Positions 1-8,854 of a stretch of 39,024 bases of DNA are shown piece after piece. The notes beneath the pieces were generated by a model, which had not been told where the DNA came from, ran no database searches, and saw only the letters and a program-made list of their open reading frames with translations. Source of the DNA: CAYQCE01 sp964415885 (lineage in GTDB: Bacteria; Zixibacteria; MSB-5A5; JAABVY01; JAHJOQ01); contig CAYQCE010000030.1 in NCBI GenBank assembly GCA_964415885.1, positions 1 through 39,024 of the forward strand, read 5' to 3'. Made by a program: the position numbers and the translations under genes. Within the stretch, counting starts at the first letter, position 1. The number at the start of each line of letters is the position of its first letter.

Positions 1-23
1 CACATGGTCGCCTTCACTCGGAA

Positions 24-188
24 TCACACGGCGCTTTCGCCGGAATAAGCAGCCTTGGCACCAACTTTGACCATGACCATGCTCTTCTCTCCTTTTTCCT
101 CTCTCACTTCCCCGGATTCCTTCTCATCGCCCGTCTCCCCAACCACTTTTCCGGTTGGCTTGGCGCATCCTACAGGCTCATCCGACAT
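24..188 (-). CDS. Short peroxiredoxin-like N-terminal ORF, possibly truncated
   Basis: This 54-codon ORF starts at ATG 188 behind a strong ribosome site (AAGGAG, 6 nt from the ATG) and ends at TGA 24-26. It begins MSDEPVGCAKP, continues with a Lys/Glu-rich linker and reaches MVMVKVGAKA, which resembles the entry of AhpC/TSA-type peroxiredoxins (VGxKAPDF). The thioredoxin fold and the peroxidatic Cys are absent, because the frame closes just after the first strand. It lies 98 nt downstream of a Fur/PerR-like gene on the same strand, a natural partner for a peroxidase. Either the gene is broken by a frameshift or assembly error near the window edge, or this is a real small protein. Family assignment is tentative; the start and ribosome site are clear. 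Confidence 0.45.
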   Translation of the reverse strand: MSDEPVGCAKPTGKVVGETGDEKESGEVREEKGEKSMVMVKVGAKAAYSGESAV

Positions 189-286
189 GTGAATCTCCTT
201 CCAATTTGCGGCCCGCGATTAACAAGACAGAACTAATCCAATTTTAGACATATTACAAACTCATAACAAAAAAAGAGCGCATACTA

Positions 287-733
287 TCATTTCCGCTTCT
301 TGCGCTTGCCCTTAACTATGACCTGGTAATCGATAACCTCGAATCCATCCAGATTCTTCATCCCCCTCACCTCGAGTTTGGACCAGGGTATATCATAGAT
401 ATCTCCGGTCTCGATATCCGTTAGATGATGATGCCTGTCCAGGTTTGGATCAAAGACTACCGTGCCCTCTCTCAGAAGCTGAGTCTTCAGTAGTCCACGG
501 TCGACGAGGAGATTCAGGGTGTTGTATACGGTAGCTCTCGATACGGTGGGACACTTCTCTCGCGCATAGCGAAGGACTTCATCTGCGGACGGATGTGTGT
601 TGCTACTCAGCACATACTCGACTACAGCGATCCGTTGTGGAGTAGGTTGGATACCGCATTCGCGCAAGATAGACATCGAGTCACTCATAACCGTAAGAAT
701 ATGTTTAATTTTGGACTTTGTCAATGTAAACAT
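287..733 (-). CDS. Fur/PerR-family transcriptional repressor
   Basis: A Fur-family DNA-binding metalloregulator of 148 residues, the usual family length. The winged helix covers about residues 20-95 (PTPQRIAVVEYVL, HPSADEV, then the recognition helix SRATVYNTLNLL). A dimerisation domain with a HHH cluster (FDPNLDRHHHL) follows. The two CxxC pairs that bind structural zinc in Fur and PerR are missing: the usual CxxCG after HHH reads TDIETG. The tail is very basic (KGKRKKRK). The first ATG (733) has no clear ribosome site. An internal ATG at 688 (residue 16) sits just after a consensus-like promoter, so the protein may really start there. The peroxiredoxin-like ORF downstream favours a PerR-type peroxide role over iron uptake, by inference. 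Confidence 0.88.
   Translation of the reverse strand: MFTLTKSKIKHILTVMSDSMSILRECGIQPTPQRIAVVEYVLSSNTHPSADEVLRYAREKCPTVSRATVYNTLNLLVDRGLLKTQLLREGTVVFDPNLDRHHHLTDIETGDIYDIPWSKLEVRGMKNLDGFEVIDYQVIVKGKRKKRK
696..724 (-). promoter_or_regulatory. Candidate promoter for the Fur-family gene (leaderless position)
   Basis: On the minus strand TTGACA (719-724) is followed after exactly 17 nt by TATTCT (696-701). Transcription would begin near 689, immediately before ATG 688. This would give a leaderless or nearly leaderless mRNA for a 133-residue protein and argues against the upstream ATG at 733. Seen in sequence; activity is inferred. Confidence 0.5.
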
Positions 734-773
734 AGTGCGAACTGATAGGCCTCAAATGGATGATGTTAAATAA

Positions 774-802
774 TTGAACAGCTTGACGATAAACTATATA
801 GA
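774..802 (+). promoter_or_regulatory. Candidate promoter for the histidine kinase gene
   Basis: TTGAAC (774-779), a 17-nt spacer and TATAGA (797-802) form a plausible sigma-70 promoter about 90 nt ahead of the kinase GTG start, in the divergent intergenic region shared with the Fur-family gene. Confidence 0.4.
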
Positions 803-890
803 AGGGTTTGGGTTGAGGACTGACATCAAACCCCGAAGCAGTATTACTCCTGATCCAGATATGACATCCGCTTAGTCTTGGAGCTCGGCA

Positions 891-3800
891 GTGAGTGATT
901 TCAATAGCAGAGACGGTTCACCGGGAGATGAGTCAGCCCGGACTCGCATTGCGATTGAGTCTCTTCGAGAGGAATTGAAGAAGAGCCGGGATCGATGTGA
1001 GGAACTCGAGTGCGAGCTCGAATCTCTCAGGACGAGATACAACGTGAGCGAGGATCGTCACCGGTTGCTGTTCCAGTCGGCAGGCATAGGAATAGGTTAT
1101 TGGACTGCGGATGGGAGACTGGTATCGCTCAATCAAGTCGCTGAAAAGCGCGTTGGAAGAAGAGTCTCTGAATTGATCGGGATGTCATTTGAGGAGATGT
1201 TTGGAGAAGAGCAGGGACGAATCTATACCGAACGTATTAGGGAGGTTGTCAATTCAAGAGAAGCCAGGTCGTTTACTGACTTTATCGAATTGTCGGTTGG
1301 AGGCCGATGGTACAAGTCGACGTACTCCCCAGTGGTTGATGATAATGGCAATGTGGCTGGAGTCCAGATCGTATCTGATGATATCTCTGAGAAGATCGAT
1401 GCGGAGCAAAGGTTCGAAGAATGGCGCCGGCTGACAGAATATATCATCAAACACGATCCCAATGCTATCGCAGTATACGATAAAAACTTGCGCTACATCT
1501 TCGCATCCGAGCGCTACTTGTCCGACTACCGTGTGTCGGATAAAGATATTGTCGGCAAACATCACTACGAGGTCTTCCCCGAGATGCCCCAGCGTTGGAA
1601 GGATATCCACCGCCGTGTATTGAATGGAGCAATCGAACGCTCTGAGGACGACTACTTCGAGAGAGCGGACGGCACAATCGACTACAATCGCTGGGAGTGC
1701 AGGCCGTGGTATGATACTAATGGTGAAATCGGCGGAATGATAACGTACACCGAGGTTGTGACCGAGCGTAAGCTGGCGGAAGAGAAGCTGAGAGAGAGCG
1801 AGCAGAAATTCCGCTTCATTACCGAGAATATCAGCGATGTCATAGTGACTATAGACGAGAATTCGATTCTCACATATATCTCTCCGAGCGCCGAGAGGAT
1901 AATAGGGCGCGGAGATGAACTGATCGGCCGTGACGTGTTCGAGTTTATTCACCCGGATGATATCGAACATGTAACACGCAAGATTAGACGCGCTTTTGAG
2001 ACCGGTTCCCGCGAACGAGGCGAATACCGTTACAAACATAGCGACAAGGGTTATATCTGGCTGGAGACGACCGGCCAGGTTTGTACTTTGGACGGCAAGC
2101 GCTGCGCCCTTGTGAGCATTCGGGATATTACGGAGCGCAAGTCAGCCGAAGAAGAACTTCGGTGCAGCGAGACGCTCTATCGTGATCTATTTGAGAAGAA
2201 CAGGGCTGTCAAGATCGTGATCGATTCCATGGAAGGAACAATAGTCGATGCAAATCCTGCGGCGTGTGAGTTTTATGGCTACGACTACGAAACATTGACC
2301 TCCCTCGCAATCTGGGACATAAATACTCTCGGTGAAACAAAGACCAGAGAAATGATGAACCGCGCAAGTGCTGAATCAAAGGTCAGCTTTGAGTTCAAGC
2401 ACAGACTTGCCTCCGGCGAAATCCGCGATGTTCATGTGCACAGCGGGCCAATAGAGATTAATGGCAGAATACTGCTACATTCCATCGTTATCGATATAAC
2501 GGATCGCAAAGAGGTGGAAGAAGCCCTCAGATATGAAAGAGACAAGTCACAGCAGTATCTCGACATCGCCGGTGTGATATTTCTCGCGCTTGATGCAGAG
2601 GGTGTAGTGACGCTGGTCAATCCAAAAGGTTGCGAGATACTTGGTTACAGTCAGGATGAGATAGTAGGCAAAAACTGGTTCGATTGTTTCCTCCCCGCAA
2701 AGGATGCCCAACGGGTGAAAGAGATTCAGGCGCGAATTGTCGCAGGCGAATGTACAGCTCTTGAGTATGTAGAGAATGCGGTGATCTCGCACGATGGAAG
2801 CGAGAGACTTATTGCATGGCACAACGCACTGCTTAGAGACTGCGACGGCAGAATAGTCGGAACGTTCAGCTCCGGGGAGGACATTACTGAACGGCGAGCG
2901 GCGCAGGAGAGAATCAGGCAGAGTGAGCAGAAATTCCGCAGCTATGTCGATAACGCGCCGGATGGTATCTTCGTTGTCAACGAGAACGGCGACTACATCG
3001 AGGTCAATGATCGAGTGTGCGAAATGACGGGATACTCCAGGGAAGAGCTTCTTTCCATGAAGCTCACCGATTTGTACGGGGCATCGGAAAGCAAGAGGGC
3101 AGTCGAGCACTTCGAGACGGTAGTAGAGACCGGATATTCGTCGGGAGAGACGGCGATGGTTCGCAAAGACGGCACTGAACGATTCTGGAATGTAAAGGCT
3201 GTCAAGCTGAGTGAAGACAGGTTTCTCGGATTCGTGCAGGACATCACTGAAATCATACGTCTGCGGGACCTCCAGTCGCGCGCTGAACGCCTGGAACTGG
3301 CGGGAAGGATTGCCGGACAGGTTGCACACGATTTCAACAACCTCCTCGCGCCGATAGTGGCGTACCCGGAGTTCATTCGCGAGATTTTGCCATCAGACCA
3401 GCAGTCACATGCTCTCCTCGACGATATCGAGAGTGCCGCGAAGAAGATTGCCGACATAAATCAGGATTTGCTCACGATGGGGAGACGGGGTCATTTCACT
3501 CAATCCGCACTCAATATGAATGACATAGTGAAGCAGGTTGTGAATGAACTTTCGACGAATCAGGAGGCTGTAGTCCTGGCCCTTGATCTGGATGACAACC
3601 TGCTTAATGTCATGGGCGGTGCGGCTCAGATTCACAGGATGATCACCAATCTGGTCTGCAACGCTCTGGATGCTGTTCGAGATGCCGGGAAGGTATCGGT
3701 TACGACGACCAATTACTATGCCGACAGGAATGCGGTTACATCCTACGCGCACGTACCCCGAGGCGAGTATGTAAAACTGATTATCGCCGACACAGGCTGC

Positions 3801-4439
3801 GGAATCTCGAACGGTGATGTTCAGAAGATCTTCGATCCGTTCTTCTCCACCAAGACGTCCGATAAACGCCGTGGTTCCGGCCTTGGTCTCAGCATCGTTG
3901 ATGCCGTAGTGAAAGACCACGGCGGATACATTGACCTGCAAAGCGAAACCGGAGTGGGTACTACATTCTACATCTATTTCCCCGTCACCCGGGAGACGGC
4001 CGAGCCCGAATCCTCCGACAGAGTCGAGGGAGGTAGCGAGAGGGTGCTGGTTGTCGATGATGACGAAGTCCAGCGCGAAGTCACCACTCGGCTGCTCCGA
4101 AAGCTCGGTTACAAGGTGAGTACTGCCGGGAGCGGTGAGGAAGCGGTGGAAGCTTTGAAGGTGAACCCGCAGGACCTGGTAGTACTTGATATGATAATGC
4201 CTCCGGGAATCGATGGCACCGACACTTACCGCAGAATTCTCGAGCTTAACCCGGCGCAGCGCGCGATAATTATTTCCGGTTACTCCGAGTCAGACCGTGT
4301 CGAGGAGGCGCAAAGACTCGGCGCCGGCGAGTTTGTCCGAAAGCCGCTGACGTTAAAAGTGATAGCGGCTGCATTGCGAAGAGAGCTTGGGCGCTTCAAC
4401 CGCTGGGAAGAGAGGCCGTCCGCCCAACATTCCGAGTGA
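891..4439 (+). CDS. Hybrid sensor histidine kinase with six PAS domains
   Basis: A 1182-residue soluble hybrid kinase that should autophosphorylate on His and pass phosphate to its own receiver. Order: a coiled coil (about 20-55), six consecutive PAS/PAC units (about 58-175, 180-300, 302-420, 425-545, 550-672, 675-795), HisKA with the phosphoacceptor His813 in VAHDFNN, HATPase_c (N box Asn924, G1 box DTGCG from Asp967, G2 box GSGLGL near 995) and a C-terminal receiver with acidic residues 1056-1058 and phosphoacceptor Asp1100. There is no membrane segment or signal peptide, so the input is cytoplasmic. The start is GTG 891 behind GGAG (880-883). No response-regulator gene is adjacent, so the output partner is unknown. 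Each PAS ends in the typical DIT(E/D)R linker. Confidence 0.95.
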   Translation: MSDFNSRDGSPGDESARTRIAIESLREELKKSRDRCEELECELESLRTRYNVSEDRHRLLFQSAGIGIGYWTADGRLVSLNQVAEKRVGRRVSELIGMSFEEMFGEEQGRIYTERIREVVNSREARSFTDFIELSVGGRWYKSTYSPVVDDNGNVAGVQIVSDDISEKIDAEQRFEEWRRLTEYIIKHDPNAIAVYDKNLRYIFASERYLSDYRVSDKDIVGKHHYEVFPEMPQRWKDIHRRVLNGAIERSEDDYFERADGTIDYNRWECRPWYDTNGEIGGMITYTEVVTERKLAEEKLRESEQKFRFITENISDVIVTIDENSILTYISPSAERIIGRGDELIGRDVFEFIHPDDIEHVTRKIRRAFETGSRERGEYRYKHSDKGYIWLETTGQVCTLDGKRCALVSIRDITERKSAEEELRCSETLYRDLFEKNRAVKIVIDSMEGTIVDANPAACEFYGYDYETLTSLAIWDINTLGETKTREMMNRASAESKVSFEFKHRLASGEIRDVHVHSGPIEINGRILLHSIVIDITDRKEVEEALRYERDKSQQYLDIAGVIFLALDAEGVVTLVNPKGCEILGYSQDEIVGKNWFDCFLPAKDAQRVKEIQARIVAGECTALEYVENAVISHDGSERLIAWHNALLRDCDGRIVGTFSSGEDITERRAAQERIRQSEQKFRSYVDNAPDGIFVVNENGDYIEVNDRVCEMTGYSREELLSMKLTDLYGASESKRAVEHFETVVETGYSSGETAMVRKDGTERFWNVKAVKLSEDRFLGFVQDITEIIRLRDLQSRAERLELAGRIAGQVAHDFNNLLAPIVAYPEFIREILPSDQQSHALLDDIESAAKKIADINQDLLTMGRRGHFTQSALNMNDIVKQVVNELSTNQEAVVLALDLDDNLLNVMGGAAQIHRMITNLVCNALDAVRDAGKVSVTTTNYYADRNAVTSYAHVPRGEYVKLIIADTGCGISNGDVQKIFDPFFSTKTSDKRRGSGLGLSIVDAVVKDHGGYIDLQSETGVGTTFYIYFPVTRETAEPESSDRVEGGSERVLVVDDDEVQREVTTRLLRKLGYKVSTAGSGEEAVEALKVNPQDLVVLDMIMPPGIDGTDTYRRILELNPAQRAIIISGYSESDRVEEAQRLGAGEFVRKPLTLKVIAAALRRELGRFNRWEERPSAQHSE

Positions 4440-4943
4440 AGCGAGTCTTGGCCAGAATCGTAAACCTGCACCAGAATCGAATAATCTCCCATCATTGCTG
4501 TTTTCATTTCAGATCCGGAAACAGTTCGCGATAGCGGTCTGCGGAGAACGAAAGCGGTAACATTCAAGTGTTGTTGTGAGCCCGGGAACGATATTCCAGA
4601 ACAGCAAGGTATACAGCCATTTTGTCACCTGGTGTGTAAGGGGCGCCCCGTCTGCAAGGGTGCGTTGAAAAAGTGGCGGGCAGTGAATTTCGGCCAGGTC
4701 CTGAACGCCGAAGACCCGGGCCACGCCAGCCCACGCCAGCCACGATTGTATTTGAAATTCTTAATCGGACGCGCAACTGGTCGCAGTCTGAGCGAGCTGG
4801 TTGTCTGTCACCGGATCGAGTAATCCAATTTAATCTGTTATCAGGCGTTGTGGACTGTTCGGCTCGGTTCAGAACTGCGGATAAGAGCATATACTATTCA
4901 ACTCCCGTTGAACAGATCAAGATGCATCTTGTTGTATTATTGC
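4440..4943. other. Intergenic stretch with a solo repeat end and a 10-bp tandem repeat
   Basis: I see no convincing gene here. At 4657-4674 an 18-nt stretch matches the left end of the dispersed MITE-like repeat (compare the copy at 11256) in about 16 of 18 positions, without the rest of the element. At 4721-4740 the decamer CCACGCCAGC occurs twice in tandem. A small palindrome (TTCAAC, 4-nt loop, GTTGAA) lies just before the YihY gene. Confidence 0.35.
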
Positions 4944-5798
4944 GTGGGAATCATCAAACTGCTTAAAGATGCGCTGTGGAAGTTTTTCGAGGACGACGCG
5001 ATTACGTATGCCGGTTCCGTGGCCTTTTTTACGGCTCTCTCATTGGCTCCGCTCATCGTGATAGTAATCGGAATTGCCGGGCTGTTCGGCGGCCAAATTC
5101 ACGAGAATCTGATAGATGAGATAAGCTCGCTCGCCGGTCCAACCGCCGGAGATGCAATTGATACGATCGTTCAACATGCCGCAGAACGAAAGCTTACCGG
5201 CGGTCTGTCTGCCATGGTCGGGTTGATTACACTGCTTTTCTCCGCAACGGCAGTTTTTGTTCAGCTCCAGAAGTCTATGAACAAGATTTGGGGGGTCAAG
5301 CCCAGGGAAGGCCGAGAGATAAAGGAGTTCTTCCGTAAGCGTATAGTCTCGCTTGGCATGATACTCGGAATCGGCTTTCTGCTTCTGGTATCACTCGCGA
5401 TCGACGCCACCATGGCGGCATTCATAACATTGGAACACTGGCTATGGCGTGCCATCAACTTAGGTGGCTCAACGCTAATCTACTTCCTCCTGTTCGGCTT
5501 CATTCTGCAGTATCTTCCGGATGTCAAAATTAGATGGCGAGATACTATCGTCGGAGCGCTCATGACCGCAGTTCTCTTCGGAATAGGCGAGTTCCTGATC
5601 GGAGAGTATCTCGGCAAGAGCAGCATTGGTTCAGCGTATGGCGCTGCAGGCTCGCTGGTTGTCGTGCTCGTCTGGGTTTACTATTCCTCGGTGATCGTAT
5701 TCTATGGAACCGAACTCGCCGTGATTTACACCGACAGGTACGGCGGTGAGATGATTCCGGGCGACATAGCCCGTTGGCGGTCACCTGAAGAGAAGTAG
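4944..5798 (+). CDS. YihY/UPF0761-family inner-membrane protein
   Basis: A polytopic membrane protein of the YihY/virulence factor BrkB family, often mislabelled ribonuclease BN. Family hallmarks are the opening LLKDALWKFFEDDAITYAGS, an early hydrophobic helix (AFFTALSLAPLIVIVIG), further helices in the middle, and the conserved C-terminal block with GSAYGAAGSLVVVLVWVYYS and FYGTEL. About six membrane helices are visible. The frame is open back to TTG 4848, but homology starts near the GTG at 4944, which gives 284 residues. Neither start has a good ribosome site. Molecular function is unknown for the family. The gene stands alone between repeats. Confidence 0.88.
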   Translation: MGIIKLLKDALWKFFEDDAITYAGSVAFFTALSLAPLIVIVIGIAGLFGGQIHENLIDEISSLAGPTAGDAIDTIVQHAAERKLTGGLSAMVGLITLLFSATAVFVQLQKSMNKIWGVKPREGREIKEFFRKRIVSLGMILGIGFLLLVSLAIDATMAAFITLEHWLWRAINLGGSTLIYFLLFGFILQYLPDVKIRWRDTIVGALMTAVLFGIGEFLIGEYLGKSSIGSAYGAAGSLVVVLVWVYYSSVIVFYGTELAVIYTDRYGGEMIPGDIARWRSPEEK

Positions 5799-5848
5799 AA
5801 CCGCGATAGAGCGCCGAATGACTCTTGAACCTGGTATACGGTGAAGCA

Positions 5849-6023
5849 GGGCCTTTTCGAAAGAGTCCGTATCGCTGAAAACCCGTCATCGTGAGGAGTC
5901 CAGCGAGAGCGGGACGACGCGGCGATCTCGCAGGCAGGCAACACCATATGGCAACTTTGAGATTGCCGAGCTCGCTACGCTTACTCGCAAAGACCGAGGT
6001 TTTTTGGGTTTTTCAATAAGCCC
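5849..6023 (+). repeat. MITE-like dispersed repeat, copy 1
   Basis: An element of about 175 bp with degenerate terminal inverted repeats (GGGCCTTTTCGAAA at left, TTTTTCAATAAGCCC at right). Inside are nested inverted blocks (GTCATCGTGAGG with CTCGCAAAGAC; GGCGATCTC with GAGATTGCC), so the whole unit can fold into a long hairpin. It encodes nothing. The same element recurs in this window at 8953, 11256, 26546 and 36654. Confidence 0.75.
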
Positions 6024-6403
6024 GGTAGAAGCGGGTACCTTTCAGCTTCCGAACTCCAGGCGTTCCGAGAAAAGTGCTGGATTAGCCTGCCAAATGCGGC
6101 TATATTATGTGGTTTATCGAATTCGATTGCTGTTTGGATGTTATTGTATCTAAGCAATCGACTTTCGAACTAATCTTGTCGGGAGTTGTTTATATCGTGG
6201 GTATTCAAACTCTATTGTTGCACACGGGTAAGAACTGCGATATTATGATACTCGTGAGCAATGTGGTGTAGGCGAGCGCGGAACCGAGGGAAAAGTTGCG
6301 CGGTTGCAGCCCGATGTCTCGATGTTGTGAGAATGTTAAACTGATAATATCAATTTGAAGAAATCATAGACTATATTTGGGTATCGTTCAGGGAAGTTTC
6401 CGC
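6024..6403. other. Intergenic stretch with a 9-bp inverted repeat
   Basis: No gene is visible. TCGATTGCT (6123-6131) and its exact reverse complement AGCAATCGA (6153-6161) are separated by 21 nt, a possible hairpin or regulator site. The region is AT-richer than the flanking genes and probably holds the promoter of the KAS III-like gene, but I find no clear -35/-10 pair. Confidence 0.35.
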
Positions 6404-7567
6404 ATGGATAGTAAATCATCAGCCAATTCGAAGCGTTACGGGATGCGCATAAGGGCGGTCTCGGCGTACGCTCCCAGTCGTAGAGTATCAAACAAACGAA
6501 TAGCCGCTCGTCTCCGGCTCGAGCGAATGCGCGTAAACGCAGAACACCGCGACAATGGCGGCGGTGGTCTTGATCCGAAGGAGAGAAAGCTGTTTGCGAC
6601 GAGCGATCGCTGGATACAGCGCTTCATCGGTTTCAAGGAGCGCAGATTCGCATCGGAGAGTGAGGGTACGATAGACCTCGCCACGCGAGCAGCCGTACAG
6701 CTTCTGGAGAAAACGGGACTGAAGGCTTCGGATCTGGATGGAATAGTATTCGGATCAGTGACACCGTCATACCTCTACAGCCCGCCTGATTCGGCTCTGC
6801 TTCAGGATCGCCTCGGAATAGCGCCGTTCGATGATGATATTCCGAGGGATTTTTACTGCGTCGATTCGTCACTTGCCTGCAGTACATGGGTGTCCTGTCT
6901 GCGACAGGCGTACCTTCTGGTCTCCTCCGGGATGGCAGAGAACCTCCTCCTGATCGGTGCAGATCGTATGAGCAGCACGATAAACTGGCGCGACAGGGCA
7001 ATGGCGACCGTGCTCGGCGACGCTGGAACCGCACTCTGGTGTTCACGCGTGCCGGCTGAAGAGGACTGGTTTGACAATAAGCAGTTCTGGAGCTGGGCGA
7101 GCGGCAAGGACTCCGAGATTATCATAACTCCGATGGGTGGATCGAAGGCTCCGGAGATTTCGGGCAAGGATGTTATGAGTTATCGTCACCGCCTGATTAT
7201 GGACGGCGCCGCAGTGAGAGAGTTAATCGTTCCCATGGTGGGTGGACCGGGAATTCGCGCAGCCCTGAAAAAGGCTGAGTGGTCGATGGATATGCTTGAT
7301 CTCGCTACTCTTCACGAGGCCAATCTGATGCTTAACAAGAACATAACGAACCAGTGGAAAGACCAGGGTTTCAATGGCAAGGTCTTGGATGCAGGCGGGC
7401 AGTTCGGCAACACGACTACGGCGACTATTCCTCTTGCACTCGCTCTGCGCTCTGACGAGCTGAAAGTCGGTCGACGGTTCATCTGGTCCGCTTTTGGCGG
7501 TGGACTGACTGTGAGTATGGCGTTCGGGGAGATAAAGCACGAGGTCGAGTCGGTAGTTACGGTATAG
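6404..7567 (+). CDS. 3-oxoacyl-ACP synthase III (FabH)-like thiolase-fold enzyme
   Basis: A 387-residue KAS III-family condensing enzyme that should use an acyl-CoA or acyl-ACP through a Cys thioester. The full Cys-His-Asn triad is visible: Cys159 in SLACSTW, His304 in LHEAN (FabH has PHQAN) and Asn336 in QFGNTT (FabH GNTS). The spacings match the family. A long insert near residues 25-65 (including GGGGLDPKERKL) makes it longer than housekeeping FabH (about 320). The Cys context departs from the usual ACAG, so the substrate may not be acetyl-CoA. The frame extends to TTG 6377, but ATG 6404 has AGGGAAG upstream. It lies outside any fab operon, next to a nitroreductase, which suggests specialised acyl chemistry by inference. 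Confidence 0.85.
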   Translation: MDSKSSANSKRYGMRIRAVSAYAPSRRVSNKRIAARLRLERMRVNAEHRDNGGGGLDPKERKLFATSDRWIQRFIGFKERRFASESEGTIDLATRAAVQLLEKTGLKASDLDGIVFGSVTPSYLYSPPDSALLQDRLGIAPFDDDIPRDFYCVDSSLACSTWVSCLRQAYLLVSSGMAENLLLIGADRMSSTINWRDRAMATVLGDAGTALWCSRVPAEEDWFDNKQFWSWASGKDSEIIITPMGGSKAPEISGKDVMSYRHRLIMDGAAVRELIVPMVGGPGIRAALKKAEWSMDMLDLATLHEANLMLNKNITNQWKDQGFNGKVLDAGGQFGNTTTATIPLALALRSDELKVGRRFIWSAFGGGLTVSMAFGEIKHEVESVVTV

Positions 7568-7816
7568 CCTCTATCAGCCATAGGTGGCTGCAGCCTCCAG
7601 GTCATATTCGTTCGTGCCTCAGATACTGCGGAGTCATCCGAGGTGCCAAAGCTTCTTATATACACGATCTATTGAACTTCCGCAGTCTGCTCCCGTTCAA
7701 CAGAATAACAGTCAGTCATTTGTACTCACTGATCTGGTGCTGGAGGGATAGATATCGTTACGAAGAGTATGTTTGAGAAGAGAAAGTCGTTTGTTGGCAT
7801 ACACGGTGGATCCGTG

Positions 7817-8785
7817 ATGCTCAAGCTAATCTCGTATGCGGTTCTCGCACCTTCCGGACATAACACCCAGCCATGGAAATTCAGGATTCGCGATGATTCG
7901 ATCGAGATATTGCCGGATTACGGACGCGAACTGACTGTGGTTGATCCGGACCACAGAGAGATCTTCATTAGTCTGGGGTGTGCAGTTGAGAATCTGATCA
8001 TCTCGGCTCAGGCTACGGGGTTGAGTCCCACACTGGAGATGGCTGTCGATGACCCGGGGCACGAGAGAATCCGTGTGCGGTTGAATGATACAACTGACAG
8101 CACCAGCAGGCCAAATGACGGTGCCCTGGAAACGATGATGAGACGGCAAACGAATAGAAGTGTGTACACCGGGGACCCGATTCCGGAAGAGGATATCTCC
8201 GAGCTAAACGATATCAATGGCGAGACGGGCGTTCAACCCAATATAGTCCGGGGTGGATCACAAACGGATAAACTGATACGCCTGATTGAAGAGGGAATCG
8301 CTCGTCAGATGGATAGCTCCGCATTCAAGGAAGAGCTTGTTTCGTGGATGAGATTTAACCGTCGGGATGCGGAAAAGAACCGGGACGGCCTTACATACGA
8401 GGCCGTCGGCTTTCCGCCGGTGCCGTTCGTGTTCGCCGGTAAATTGATACTCAAGTTTATGCTTAGCGCAGATCGTCAAATAGAGGCGGAGTCCGATAAG
8501 CTCAGAAGCGCTTCTGCGTTCCTTGTAATTTCTTCAGAGAGCGACGGTAAGCGAGACTGGATAAACGTCGGCCGGTTTTTCGAGCGATTCAGTCTGACTG
8601 CGACACGCCTCGGCATCGCAATCTCACATTACAATCAGCCGATCGAGGTTGAGAACCTGCGGGGCAGACTCGGAGATCTCAATTTCATTGATGGCGGATA
8701 TCCCGCGCTGCTGGTCCGTCTCGGATATGCCGATCCAATGCCTGCGTCGCCCAGGAGAGCAGTCGAGGATGTCTTGATTTCATAG
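7817..8785 (+). CDS. Acg-type nitroreductase-family protein
   Basis: A flavin-fold protein of the nitroreductase superfamily, closest by eye to the Acg group (mycobacterial Rv2032-like). It opens with the FMN-phosphate motif APSGHNTQPWKF, followed by LTVVDPDHREIFISLGCAVENL, and has MMRRQTNRS in the middle. It carries no signal peptide. Length is 322 residues from ATG 7817, which has GGTGG 7 nt upstream; the frame is open to ATG 7769, which has no such site. Acg-type proteins are FMN-binding proteins with a lid that may sequester FMN rather than reduce nitro compounds, so the reaction is uncertain. It follows the KAS III-like gene on the same strand after about 250 nt and may be separately transcribed. 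Confidence 0.82.
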   Translation: MLKLISYAVLAPSGHNTQPWKFRIRDDSIEILPDYGRELTVVDPDHREIFISLGCAVENLIISAQATGLSPTLEMAVDDPGHERIRVRLNDTTDSTSRPNDGALETMMRRQTNRSVYTGDPIPEEDISELNDINGETGVQPNIVRGGSQTDKLIRLIEEGIARQMDSSAFKEELVSWMRFNRRDAEKNRDGLTYEAVGFPPVPFVFAGKLILKFMLSADRQIEAESDKLRSASAFLVISSESDGKRDWINVGRFFERFSLTATRLGIAISHYNQPIEVENLRGRLGDLNFIDGGYPALLVRLGYADPMPASPRRAVEDVLIS

Positions 8786-8854
8786 TTTTTAGTCCGCCTA
8801 TCATGCTGTTTTCTGGTCGTAAACGCTCCAGTACTTATTGAAGGAGAATTTCGA

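Noticed and set aside
24..60. In-frame TGA of the peroxiredoxin-like ORF as a second selenocysteine codon
   Set aside because: The position is far ahead of the peroxidatic Cys region, the sequence after the TGA (FRVKATM) has no motif, and the window ends too soon to test it.
1254..3329. Two antisense frames of about 260 residues within the kinase gene
   Set aside because: Shadows of the PAS repeats; no ribosome sites or recognisable domains.
4721..4740. Tandem decamer as a CRISPR or iteron
   Set aside because: Only two units with no spacers and no nearby cas or rep genes.
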